Below, one piece after another: positions 7,955 to 16,419 of a stretch of 64,000 nucleotides of DNA. Source of the DNA: Hyphomicrobium sp. ghe19 (GTDB lineage: Bacteria > Pseudomonadota > Alphaproteobacteria > Rhizobiales > Hyphomicrobiaceae). Position 1 is the stretch's first letter; every line of letters starts with the position of its first letter. The stretch is from the NCBI RefSeq assembly GCF_902712875.1, contig NZ_LR743509.1, forward strand, positions 1,612,001 through 1,676,000, in the 5' to 3' direction. The notes under the pieces were generated by a model. It worked only from the letters and a program-made list of their open reading frames with translations, made no database searches and had not been told where the DNA came from. The translations under genes and the position numbers were made by a program.

Positions 7955-8437
7955 ATGGGCTTCGCTCTGTCGCCGCGCGCTGCCGTCGTCATGGCGGTGA
8001 TCATGAACATGGCCGGTGCAATGTCTGGCACGGCAGTGGCAGCAACGGTTGGCGTCGGCATTGTCGACCCGAGCGCCATCACACTTCACGCCATCACGGC
8101 AGCGATGCCTAGTATCATTGCCTCTGGTGCTTTCGCGGCTTGGGCTGGATTGCCGATCGGCAAGTCACACGCTCTTCTCGCAGGCTTGGCGGGGGCAGCA
8201 TTTGCCGGAGGTGGGTGGGAAGCGCTTGAATGCCAATGCTGGTCGAAGGTGATTTTGGGCCTACGACTTTCTCTTTTGCTGGGTGGTCTGGTTTCCTTCT
8301 TGATCGGTGTGATGATCATTCGCTTCACCCGGAACGACCCTGCGCTGACCACGCGACACGCGCCGCCTAAACGCGCGACGGGTTGTCGGCTCTCGACCTC
8401 TTCCCCCTCCCAAGGGAGTGCACTTTTGGCGGCATAG
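7955..8437 (+). pseudogene. Fragment of a PiT-family inorganic phosphate permease
   Basis: The translation matches the first third of Pit/PitA-type phosphate:H+ symporters: LSPRAAVVMAVIMNMAGAM, VGVGIVDPSAITLH, then WAGLPIGKSHALLAGLAGAAF and ILGLRLSLLLGGLVSFLIG. Family members have about 330-500 residues with two repeated halves. Here only about 125 recognisable residues exist, the expected leader up to the STRALSP region is missing, and the end runs into unrelated sequence (from about 8340) before a stop. It is an isolated remnant, so no transport function is expected. Confidence 0.72.
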
Positions 8438-8624
8438 ACAGCGTCCTCGTCAGCGGGGAACGACACACCTGCTTTAGAAAGATGTTTGGCTTATTTTCAA
8501 TTTTACGTTCCCTGCGAGTAATTAAATTTGCGTGCCGCGTGAACGCGCGCAAAGCCTGTTCGTTGACCTGCTGAAGCAACACGCCTAGCGTCGTGGTAGG
8601 GTGTTGATCGTTGATGAGGTTGTC

Positions 8625-10418
8625 ATGACCATCACGTATCGAACTGCCCGGCTCACAGCTGCATTTTTCGGATTGATAACGTTTTTCGCTTCGGCTGTTA
8701 TTGGATTTTCGACGAACGCGCGATCAGCCGATGATGGTCAATGGACACTGCCGGGTAAAAATTATGCTTCAACTCGCTACAGCGAGCTGACGGACATAAC
8801 CTCCGACAATGCCAAGGGTCTGCATCCGGTGTGGACATTTTCTACTGGCGTTCTCGGCGGCCACCAAGGGCAGCCCCTTGTCGTCAACAACACGATGTAC
8901 GTCGTGACCCCCTATCCCAACGTTCTCTACGCTTTCGATTTGACGAAAGACGGCTACCCGCTGAAGTGGAAATACCGTCCGGCAATCAGCTCAAATGCGC
9001 TTGGCGTTGCGTGCTGCGATTCCATCAATCGTGGAGCGTCGTTTGTGGACGGACGGATTATTTACAATTTGCTTGATGGACACACGGTCTGCATCGACGC
9101 GGAAACCGGCAAAGAGATTTGGAAGACGAAGATCGCCGATATGGGGCAAGGCGAAACAACGCCGATGGCTCCTCTTGTGATCAAAGATCGTGTCATCGTC
9201 GGTGCTTCGGGCGGGGAGTTCGGGATTTACGGGTGGCTCAAAGGACTAGACACAAAAACGGGAGAAATCGTCTGGACCGGGCACAACATGGGACCGGATT
9301 CCGACATGTTGGCGAAGCCGGGAACATTCAAGCCGCACTACGTCAAGGACGCAGAAAATATCGGCACCAAGAGCTGGGATGGTGACACTTGGCAAACGGG
9401 CGGTGGGCCCGTCTGGGGCTGGATTTCGTACGACCCCGAACTCGACCTGCTCTATTACGGGTCTGGCAATCCTTCCCCCTATAACGCCGAACAGCGATTG
9501 GGAGACAATAATTGGACCGCCAGCATAATCGCGCGCCGACCGTCCGACGGATCGCTGATCTGGGCCTATCAAGTCACACCACACGACGGCTGGGACTATG
9601 ACGCAACTTCGGCGGTGGTTCTCGCCGACTTGGCTATTGAAGGTCAGCAGAGAAAGGTATTGGTCCAATTCAACAAGAACGGTTTTCAATATACGCTCGA
9701 CCGTGCAACGGGAGAATTGCTGTCGGCAAAGCCGTACGTCGATGTGAATTGGGCGACAAGTGTCGACCTAGCGACAGGGCGTCCCGCGTTCGTTGCGGAT
9801 AAGCAGACGGGGGCCTCGAAGGGCCTCGTTAAAAACGTGTGTCCGAGCCTTGAAGGCGGGGTCAGCCCTGCAGCTCCGCCTGCCTATTCGCCGAAGCTCG
9901 GGTTGTTCTTCACGTCGGTCAATAATCTCTGCATGGATTATGCAGCGACGCCGGCGGCGCGCTTCGCCGGCACGCCATTCATCGGCGGAAACACGCCCTA
10001 CCATGTCGGGCCCGCAGGTAAGAACCTCGGCGGGTTCATTGCTTGGGATGCGGGGAGCGGCAAGCGGGTTTGGGAAACGAAAGAAGAGTTTCTTTCATGG
10101 AGCGGCGCGCTCGTGACAGCCGGTGACGTCGCTTTTTACGGGACGCTCGACGGTTGGTTCAAATCCGTAAACGCCAAGACGGGTGAAGTGCTGTCGAGGT
10201 TTAAAATCGGCTCGGGCATTGTCGGCAACCCGATCACTTATCGCGGCCCTGACGGTAAGCAATACGTCGCGGTTTATGCCGGTATCGGCGGAGACTTGGC
10301 TTTATTTGCCAATGATACCTCAGCTGATGCTACCGACGTGCGCCCGCCCGCCGACTTCATGCCGGACCTCGCACGCCATACGAGTCACGGCGGAATCGTT
10401 TGGATATTCGGTCTTTGA
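8625..10418 (+). CDS. PQQ-dependent alcohol dehydrogenase of the lanthanide type
   Basis: This periplasmic quinoprotein should oxidise an alcohol, passing electrons to the cytochrome c encoded next. Signal peptide at residues 1-34 (ends ARSA). Eight-bladed propeller landmarks: adjacent Cys C130-C131 (VACCDS), metal ligands E198 and N282 (GSGNPSP), catalytic D324 and, two residues later, D326 in WDYD. Established knowledge: that second Asp marks lanthanide-dependent enzymes (XoxF, ExaF/PedH) as opposed to Ca-type MxaF. At 597 residues the length is typical. I prefer ATG 8625, with GAGG 6 bases upstream, over GTG 8601. It is clearly a paralogue of XoxF at 38097 but diverged, so the substrate may not be methanol. 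Confidence 0.88.
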   Translation: MTITYRTARLTAAFFGLITFFASAVIGFSTNARSADDGQWTLPGKNYASTRYSELTDITSDNAKGLHPVWTFSTGVLGGHQGQPLVVNNTMYVVTPYPNVLYAFDLTKDGYPLKWKYRPAISSNALGVACCDSINRGASFVDGRIIYNLLDGHTVCIDAETGKEIWKTKIADMGQGETTPMAPLVIKDRVIVGASGGEFGIYGWLKGLDTKTGEIVWTGHNMGPDSDMLAKPGTFKPHYVKDAENIGTKSWDGDTWQTGGGPVWGWISYDPELDLLYYGSGNPSPYNAEQRLGDNNWTASIIARRPSDGSLIWAYQVTPHDGWDYDATSAVVLADLAIEGQQRKVLVQFNKNGFQYTLDRATGELLSAKPYVDVNWATSVDLATGRPAFVADKQTGASKGLVKNVCPSLEGGVSPAAPPAYSPKLGLFFTSVNNLCMDYAATPAARFAGTPFIGGNTPYHVGPAGKNLGGFIAWDAGSGKRVWETKEEFLSWSGALVTAGDVAFYGTLDGWFKSVNAKTGEVLSRFKIGSGIVGNPITYRGPDGKQYVAVYAGIGGDLALFANDTSADATDVRPPADFMPDLARHTSHGGIVWIFGL

Positions 10419-10457
10419 CGCGGTGGTCGCGCGATGCGATTGAACCGGGAGAAAGCT

Positions 10458-10955
10458 ATGAATAAGACAATCGCACCGGTCGTCGCTGCGGGGGCGATGG
10501 CTTTGTTCGCAATACAGATTGGTTTAGCGACGGCCGCTGACGAAAAAGCGCCCAAGGCTCAATCCGGCACGTCGGAAAACATCCCGCCGGCAATCCGATA
10601 CGAATCTCATATTGCAGCCGGCGGGGCGCCGCCCGTGGGAGGAAAGCTCGTCAATCCTTTTTCCGGCAACAGTAAGGTTGCGGCGGCTGGCGAGCAGATG
10701 TTTTCGGCCATGAACTGTGACGGATGTCACGGTGGAGGAGCGACTGGTTTCGCCGCTCCTAGTCTCGCTGACGGGCGCTGGCGTTATGGCGGCGAAGAGG
10801 ATGAACTTTTTCAGACGATCTATTTCGGCAGACCGAAAGGTATGCCTGCGTTTGGCGGACTGATGTCCGCTGACGACGTATGGACAGTCGTGACTTATCT
10901 CAAATCCCTTCCCGTTCCCGACGACGAGCCAACGGAATCCTGGGTTGGGAAATAA
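10458..10955 (+). CDS. Periplasmic c-type cytochrome, partner of the PQQ dehydrogenase
   Basis: The ATG at 10458 follows GGGAG. A signal peptide (to ATAAD, about residue 27) precedes a linker and one class I cytochrome c domain with heme site CDGCH followed by APSLADGRW. A probable axial Met lies in KGMPAFGG. The C-terminal VVTYLKSLPVP is typical of short soluble electron carriers. It begins 39 bases after the quinoprotein stop, so the two form an operon, and by position it is the electron acceptor. It lacks the long Pro/Ala segment seen in XoxG at 40167. Confidence 0.88.
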   Translation: MNKTIAPVVAAGAMALFAIQIGLATAADEKAPKAQSGTSENIPPAIRYESHIAAGGAPPVGGKLVNPFSGNSKVAAAGEQMFSAMNCDGCHGGGATGFAAPSLADGRWRYGGEEDELFQTIYFGRPKGMPAFGGLMSADDVWTVVTYLKSLPVPDDEPTESWVGK

Positions 10956-11424
10956 TGCGAGAAATGATGCTTTGAAAGGCTGCTGCTCTAGAGCTACGAC
11001 CTCAAAGCCGTGCGTTTAGCCACGACGCGCACGCTTCTTTGCTCGCAATTTCATCGGCTCCGCGTTCAGTTTTTCGTCTTCCAGCCTCGAGACCAAGACG
11101 CAACGGTTGCGCGGCGGCTTTGATGTTGTTACAAAAGTGAGGCGCTAGACGGCTAGCGTCACTCCCATACAATTCCCGGGGACGACCCCATCTCAACTTG
11201 GAGATGGCGGTGTTGCGCGTTTATGCATTGGCCGATTGGCTAGCCTCCTGCTTATCGCGGGAGCGAACGATGCCGGCTAGTTTGCGACGCTACGGCGTGG
11301 CCGATTTAAAATTCCGCATCCTTCGGGGGACCGAGCTGAACCGTCCCGTCATCGGACATTTTGTCGACGCGCCTTACGGATCCCTCTTGCACGAACGGGG
11401 ACGGTGGTATCGCAGGAGGCCGGC
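10956..11424. other. Intergenic region upstream of the LysR gene
   Basis: About 470 bases separate the cytochrome gene from the LysR regulator. A perfect 10-bp palindrome GCTCTAGAGC is at 10985-10994; the same palindrome occurs upstream of the ureohydrolase at 14393-14402. A small frame at 11198-11428 has weak support and is not called. Confidence 0.4.
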
Positions 11425-12375
11425 ATGACATTGCGTCAAAACTTTTGTCTAGATCTGGATTGGAATCTCCTCAAAATATTCTACGGCATCGTGGAAGCGA
11501 ATGGCGTGTCATCCGCTGCAAACGTCTTATGGAGAAAGCAGTCCACGCTTAGCCTCGCCCTCCAAAGGCTTGAAAAGCAACTCGGCAAAACCCTGTGCCA
11601 TCGCGGGCCTGCCGGTTTCGAGCTGACTGATGAGGGACGGATTCTGTACGACTGCGTGAGCGAAGTTTATGCGAAGTTTGACCGCATTCCGGACAGCTTC
11701 GATAATGCATCGAGCGACCTTCGGGGTCGACTTCGACTCTCTACCATTAGCAACTTCATCGACGCGAAATTTGATAAGCTTCTGGTCGCATACAGCACGT
11801 TATGTCCACTTGTTGAACTCCAGATCAAAGTGGCTCCATGGGAAACGGTGTCTTTGGCAGTGCTTCGAAACGAGGTTGATGTAGGTATCACTGCGGTTCA
11901 TACGAAACACACAGAGCTGCGATACGAGTTTCTGACGCGTGAAGTGCATTTAGTGTATTGCGGGAAGCGCCATCACCTTTTCGGGACTTCGGTTGATTCC
12001 GTCGAGTCTTTGTCAGACGAGCCGTTGATTTTAACGGGGGCCGATGAGCCGGACGCTCTGGCCAATTATAGGTTGCGCCACGGGCTTGGGAAACGCATTG
12101 CAGCGTCAACGCCCAATCTGGAAGAGGCAAAGCGGCTCGCCGTTCTCGGATTGGGAGTTTGTCTGCTCCCTGAACGTATGGCTGCAGGAGACGTGAAAAA
12201 GGGAACTCTTCGTCCCCTGACTCCTAAATCGTTGGGCACCGGATGCGATATCTATGCGGTTTCAAACAAGCATGCGCCGAAGCGGCTTGTGACCGAAATC
12301 TTCATGGAAGAAGTGGGCCGGAAGCTCAAGCACGGCGCTCAAATCTTGTCCGAGCAAAAGGACGAGAATCCCTAG
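11425..12375 (+). CDS. LysR-family transcriptional regulator
   Basis: The ATG at 11425 has AGGAGG 7 bases upstream. The N-terminal winged helix-turn-helix is visible as LLKIFYGIVEANGVSSAANVL continued by WRKQSTLSLALQRLEKQLGK, then the family dimerisation helix. The C-terminal effector-binding part (from about residue 95) has the usual LRGRLRLSTIS start and VDVGITAV. It lies between the quinoprotein operon and the permease/ureohydrolase genes, all on the plus strand, and is the only regulator in this block. It is a reasonable candidate to control one or both sides in response to a substrate. The inducer is unknown. Confidence 0.88.
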   Translation: MTLRQNFCLDLDWNLLKIFYGIVEANGVSSAANVLWRKQSTLSLALQRLEKQLGKTLCHRGPAGFELTDEGRILYDCVSEVYAKFDRIPDSFDNASSDLRGRLRLSTISNFIDAKFDKLLVAYSTLCPLVELQIKVAPWETVSLAVLRNEVDVGITAVHTKHTELRYEFLTREVHLVYCGKRHHLFGTSVDSVESLSDEPLILTGADEPDALANYRLRHGLGKRIAASTPNLEEAKRLAVLGLGVCLLPERMAAGDVKKGTLRPLTPKSLGTGCDIYAVSNKHAPKRLVTEIFMEEVGRKLKHGAQILSEQKDENP

Positions 12376-12581
12376 TTCAGCGTTACTTGCGAGCGATAGA
12401 ATTCAGATTTGCCGGGCGCGTTCCTATCCGACCTTCCCGGACAAGCATCGGCCTACTCAATGCATAAAATAGTTTGAAGGGAGGTCACTAGGCCGCGTCC
12501 CTATGATCTCCTATTGCGGGTCTTTGCATCTTGTGCGTCGAGGTGCGGGTCCGTCAAAAAAAGAACATATAGGGAGACGGG

Positions 12582-14210
12582 ATGTCGGAGATGGCATTAA
12601 CGGCCGCACCGGAAGTGTCCGAATCTACGGGCACGATGCGCCGCACATTGAATTGGAAGCATGCGTTTTGGATTGCGTCCGGCACGCCGGTGCTGGTGCT
12701 GTTCTCTATCGGCGCCGTTGCATCCGCCGCGGGCAATATCTCGTCCGCTGTATGGATGCTGTCGATGCTCATCGGCTTTGTCCAGTGTTTTACTTATGCG
12801 GAAATCTCGGGCCTTTTTCCGAAAAAGTCCGGCGGAGCCTCCGTCTACGGTGCCATTGCCTGGGTTCCCTATGGCAAAATGCTAGGGCCAATTTCTGTTT
12901 GGGCAAACTGGTTCTCTTGGTCGCCCGTTCTCGCGATCGGTTCAGGACTTGCCGCAGGCTACGTCCTAAATCTGCTGTTTCCCGCTGATTCTGTAATCAG
13001 AACTTGGCAGATCACATTATTCGATCTGAACTTCATTAAAGACGGTGTCGTTGTCCGACTCAACGCGACTTTTTTTCTCGGTTTGGCGTTGATGCTCACA
13101 GTTTTCGCGATTCAACATCGCGGAATTTTAAAAGCGGCGCGTGTGCAGATGATTGTCGCCGTCGCTGTGCTGCTGCCGCTTTTGCTGATTGGGATCGTGC
13201 CGCTGATCACGGGTGACGTGCGTTCGGAAAACTTCACGCCCTTTGTGCCTCTTATCCAAAACGCCTCCGGACAGCCAGTAAATGGCGCCTGGGACATGGT
13301 TGGAATCACGACTTTGATGGCCTGTCTGTTGCTGGCAGCGTGGTCAACCTATCCATTCGAGACGGCGGTTTGCTATGTGAGCGAGTTTAAGAACCCGGGA
13401 TACGATACTGTTCGGGCGCTGGTGTATTCTGGCCTGCTATGCATCGCGTTCTACACGCTCGTTCCCATCGCATTTCAAGGATATCTGGGCCTCAACGGTC
13501 TTCTCGACCCAGCAATTTACGATGGCACCGGTGTGGGCAAAGTGATGACCCAGATGATCGGTGCAGGACCCATCCTGGGCAATATCGTCATCGCAACGTT
13601 GACATTATCGATCTGTCTGGTGGTGATGACCGCGATGGCCGGCTCATCACGCACGCTCTATCAAGGTTCCCACGATGGTTGGCTGCCCAAGTATCTCTCG
13701 CGGGTCAATGGTCACGGTGCTCCAGTAGCGGCGATGTGGACGGACCTCGTGTTCAACGCTGCGCTTCTGTCGATATCGGATTACGTTTTTCTCATCGTCC
13801 TCGCTAACACGACCTATATGGTCTTCGTGTTCCTCAATCTGCAGGCCGGATGGCTTCATCGCATTGATCGCCCAAACCAAGAGCGGCCTTATCGTGCACC
13901 GGCTTGGCTGCTGGCCGTAGGCGCAGGCTGTGGCTTCCTCAATCTTCTCATCATGGGTTGGGGTGCGGACTTCTGGGGGCAGCGCGTTCTACTGACCAGT
14001 CTTGTTATCGTTGCTGGTATCATCCCCATTTTTGCCTACCGCCATTATGTGACCGACGGGGGGAGTTTCCCGCGTTGGATGCAAGATGACCTGGAGGAAA
14101 GAGGCAAGCCAATCGCTCGTCGCGCCGGCCTGTTGCCTTACATAACGTTACTTGCTGGCGGTTTGACGATCTACGCCGGACACCTACTGGCGGCTTACAA
14201 TCAACCTTGA
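12582..14210 (+). CDS. APC-superfamily amino acid/amine permease
   Basis: This is a 542-residue polytopic inner-membrane protein with about 12 hydrophobic segments. The first helix region contains the family glycine motif near FWIASGTPVLVLFSIGAVAS and the SAVWMLSMLIGF stretch. TM6-type unwound sequence appears near WSTYPFETAVCYVSEFKNP, and TM8 near LTLSICLVVMTAMAGSSRTLYQ. The ATG follows AGGGAGA by 4 bases. APC permeases carry amino acids, polyamines or guanidino compounds. Position ahead of a ureohydrolase and nickel permease suggests a guanidino or amino substrate, which is inference only. Confidence 0.82.
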   Translation: MSEMALTAAPEVSESTGTMRRTLNWKHAFWIASGTPVLVLFSIGAVASAAGNISSAVWMLSMLIGFVQCFTYAEISGLFPKKSGGASVYGAIAWVPYGKMLGPISVWANWFSWSPVLAIGSGLAAGYVLNLLFPADSVIRTWQITLFDLNFIKDGVVVRLNATFFLGLALMLTVFAIQHRGILKAARVQMIVAVAVLLPLLLIGIVPLITGDVRSENFTPFVPLIQNASGQPVNGAWDMVGITTLMACLLLAAWSTYPFETAVCYVSEFKNPGYDTVRALVYSGLLCIAFYTLVPIAFQGYLGLNGLLDPAIYDGTGVGKVMTQMIGAGPILGNIVIATLTLSICLVVMTAMAGSSRTLYQGSHDGWLPKYLSRVNGHGAPVAAMWTDLVFNAALLSISDYVFLIVLANTTYMVFVFLNLQAGWLHRIDRPNQERPYRAPAWLLAVGAGCGFLNLLIMGWGADFWGQRVLLTSLVIVAGIIPIFAYRHYVTDGGSFPRWMQDDLEERGKPIARRAGLLPYITLLAGGLTIYAGHLLAAYNQP

Positions 14211-14225
14211 CGATCAGTGAGTCAG

Positions 14226-14276
14226 AAATCGGTGAGGTGCCGCGGCTAAGAACCATGGCACCTCGCCATCCGATTT
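14226..14276 (+). terminator. Long stem-loop after the permease gene
   Basis: AAATCGG/CCGATTT (14226-14232 with 14270-14276) encloses GAGGTGCC/GGCACCTC (14234-14241 with 14257-14264), a two-part stem starting 16 bases after the stop. It lacks a T-run, so it may be a terminator that needs Rho, an mRNA-stabilising hairpin, or a regulatory leader. The remaining bases to 14554 hold the GCTCTAGAGC palindrome at 14393-14402 and the ureohydrolase leader. Confidence 0.5.
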
Positions 14277-14554
14277 CGCGGATATTCGAGGAGCAAACTT
14301 CAGGGCGCCGCACGCCTCATTGCGCAGCAGTTGAATAATCGCAGTCATTTTTGAGAGCGGCAGAGGAGATTGCTCTGTCGGCAAGCCTACTCGCTCTAGA
14401 GCTGCGCAAGGTCTTTGCGATGTCGATGGATGCGCGTTTGCGGGAGTTCCATCCATTGAAATAAGCAATGCTTTCGATTGATATTTCGAGAGTGTTTATA
14501 ATTTGCGATTTGCGGAATCCTTATCGTCACAACTTGTTTCGAAGGGAACACGAA

Positions 14555-15781
14555 ATGACCGACGATAGGAAGAGTGGTGATGGCGGCGGCCACCACAAGC
14601 ACAGACATCATCTACATGGGGTGAAACGCGAAGATACGCATGGCGCGAAGAGCATGGAGACGTTGTCTCGCATCTCCCAGATCAAGCAGGACGAAGAAGT
14701 GTCTCGATCACTTCAGTACGGGCTCGAGGCGGCCTCATCCGTCGTCGATCGCAACATCTCGTTGTTCAGCCGTGGCCATCAGCCGGCGTTCGCCGGCATC
14801 AATACCTTCATGAAGGCGCCGTACTGCGAAGACATCCGCAAGATCGGCGACTACCAGGCGGCTTTTGTCGGCGCGCCCTTCGACTCGGCGACGACCTACA
14901 GGCCCGGTACGCGCTTTGGGCCGCAAGCCGTTCGCCGGATCTCGGCGCTCTACGACGGCTACTGGTTCGATGGCGGTGTCGATATCTATGAGGAACTCGA
15001 TCTCTGCGACGCCGGCGACATCTTCGTCATTCCGGGCAACATCGAGAAGACGTTCGACCAGGTGACGAAGGCCGTTTCGCACATTTACACGTCGGGCGTT
15101 TTCCCGATCATCTGCGGCGGCGATCACAGCTTGGGCTTCCCCAACGTGCGGGGCATTGCTCCGCATATCGACGGCAATGTCGGCATCATCCACATCGACC
15201 GGCACATCGATATCCAAGAGAAGGATATGGATGAGCGTATGCACACGACGCCTTGGTTCTGGACGACGAACGAGGGAACGCACACCTCGCATCGCGACCA
15301 TAGCCACATGCACGATGTCGGTTTGCCCAACTGCCATCCGAAGAATCTCGTGCAGATCGGCATCGGCGGCTGGTACGGCAATCGTCCGGGAACGGCGGTT
15401 GCGAAGCGCCGCGGAACGAGCGTGCTGACGATGCACGACGTGCAGCATTTCGGCCCGAAGAAGGCCGCCGAAATTGCGCTCGAGATGGCCTGGGAAGGCT
15501 GCAAGGCGGTCTACCTGTCGTTCGATATCGACTCGATCGATCCGGGGTTTGCACCCGGCACCGGTTCGCCGGAGCCCGGCGGGCTGCTGCCGCGCGAAGC
15601 TTTCGAGATGATCCACACGATCGCAGCCGAAGGCTTATGCGGCATGGAAGTCGTCGAGGTGTCGCCGCCGTACGACGTCAACGACAACACCGCGCAGCTC
15701 GCCTGCCGGGTCGTGCTCGATGTGCTTGGAACTCTGGTGGCGAATGGCAAGCTCGGCCATCGCAGCAAAGTCATGAAATAG
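14555..15781 (+). CDS. Ureohydrolase (agmatinase family), candidate nickel-dependent guanidine hydrolase
   Basis: Ureohydrolases cleave guanidino groups to urea with a two-metal centre. The metal ligands are present: GGDHS (H191), D215-R-H217-I-D219, and SFDIDSIDP (D324, D326). The usual Ala between the first Asp and His is Arg here (HIDRHID), followed by DERMHTTPWF, a variant I associate with cyanobacterial-type guanidine hydrolases, not agmatinases. Unusually, residues 13-21 hold six His (HHKHRHHLH) and residues 243-253 another five, resembling nickel-binding His tracts. Eleven bases downstream is a HupE/UreJ nickel permease. ATG 14555 has GAAGGGA upstream. Agmatinase or another ureohydrolase specificity remains possible. 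Confidence 0.85.
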   Translation: MTDDRKSGDGGGHHKHRHHLHGVKREDTHGAKSMETLSRISQIKQDEEVSRSLQYGLEAASSVVDRNISLFSRGHQPAFAGINTFMKAPYCEDIRKIGDYQAAFVGAPFDSATTYRPGTRFGPQAVRRISALYDGYWFDGGVDIYEELDLCDAGDIFVIPGNIEKTFDQVTKAVSHIYTSGVFPIICGGDHSLGFPNVRGIAPHIDGNVGIIHIDRHIDIQEKDMDERMHTTPWFWTTNEGTHTSHRDHSHMHDVGLPNCHPKNLVQIGIGGWYGNRPGTAVAKRRGTSVLTMHDVQHFGPKKAAEIALEMAWEGCKAVYLSFDIDSIDPGFAPGTGSPEPGGLLPREAFEMIHTIAAEGLCGMEVVEVSPPYDVNDNTAQLACRVVLDVLGTLVANGKLGHRSKVMK

Positions 15782-15792
15782 GAGGGCGTACG

Positions 15793-16419
15793 ATGAGACA
15801 TTCACGCGTGCAAAACGTTCTAAAGGCCATCGGCGCGGGCTCGATCCTGATGGTGGTTGCGGCCGCTCCAGCCTCGGCTCACGTCGGGCTCGGTGCGGTC
15901 CACACGTTCAGTCAGGGCTTTCTGCATCCGATGAGCGGCATCGACCATATCATCGCAATGGTGGCGGTCGGCCTTTATGCAGCGAAGCTTGGCGGACGGG
16001 CGCTTTGGCTCGTACCATTGGCATTTGTCGGCACAATGATCTTCGGCGGCGTGTTGGGTTACTATGGGTGGCCGCTGCCCATGGTCGAGGCTGGCATCGG
16101 CCTTTCAGTTGTCGTCATGAGCATGGCAATCGCTCTTGGTGTGCGCCTGCCAACCGTTGCGGCGATGACGCTTGTCGGAACCTTTGCACTTTTCCACGGG
16201 CACGCGCACGGCAATGAAGGTGCAGGCCTCGCCATTGCATTCTTGCCGTACGCAGTTGGCTTTGTCGTCGCGACGGCCCTGCTTCACGCTTCTGGACTCG
16301 CTCTCGGGGCCAGCTTCAATCGCCTCGGCGCAGCGCAATCGAGCCTTTTGAATAAGATTGCGGGCAGCTTCGGGACGATTGCTGGAATATCCCTATTAAT
16401 GGGGCTTCTGGCAGCCTAG
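15793..16419 (+). CDS. HupE/UreJ family nickel (cobalt) permease
   Basis: The protein has 208 residues and about seven hydrophobic segments, preceded by a cleavable-looking signal (MVVAAAPASAH). Family signatures are visible: the start of the mature part (HVGLG), then GFLHPMSGIDHIIAMVAVG, with the metal-binding HPxxGxDH, and a later TFALFHGHAHGNE. Members import Ni2+ or Co2+ and usually sit beside urease or hydrogenase genes. Neither occurs here; the immediate neighbour is the His-rich ureohydrolase, 11 bases upstream. The natural reading is that the permease supplies nickel for that enzyme. Confidence 0.9.
   Translation: MRHSRVQNVLKAIGAGSILMVVAAAPASAHVGLGAVHTFSQGFLHPMSGIDHIIAMVAVGLYAAKLGGRALWLVPLAFVGTMIFGGVLGYYGWPLPMVEAGIGLSVVVMSMAIALGVRLPTVAAMTLVGTFALFHGHAHGNEGAGLAIAFLPYAVGFVVATALLHASGLALGASFNRLGAAQSSLLNKIAGSFGTIAGISLLMGLLAA

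Noticed and set aside
11198-11428. 76-codon frame before the LysR gene
   Set aside because: Protein-like in part (HFVDAPYGSLLHERGRWYR) but no good ribosome-binding site, and it overlaps the start of the LysR gene; evidence is too thin to call.
14211-14554. Guanidine riboswitch upstream of the ureohydrolase
   Set aside because: I looked for ACGR-loop hairpin pairs and the ykkC-type core and saw none; only one long stem-loop is present.
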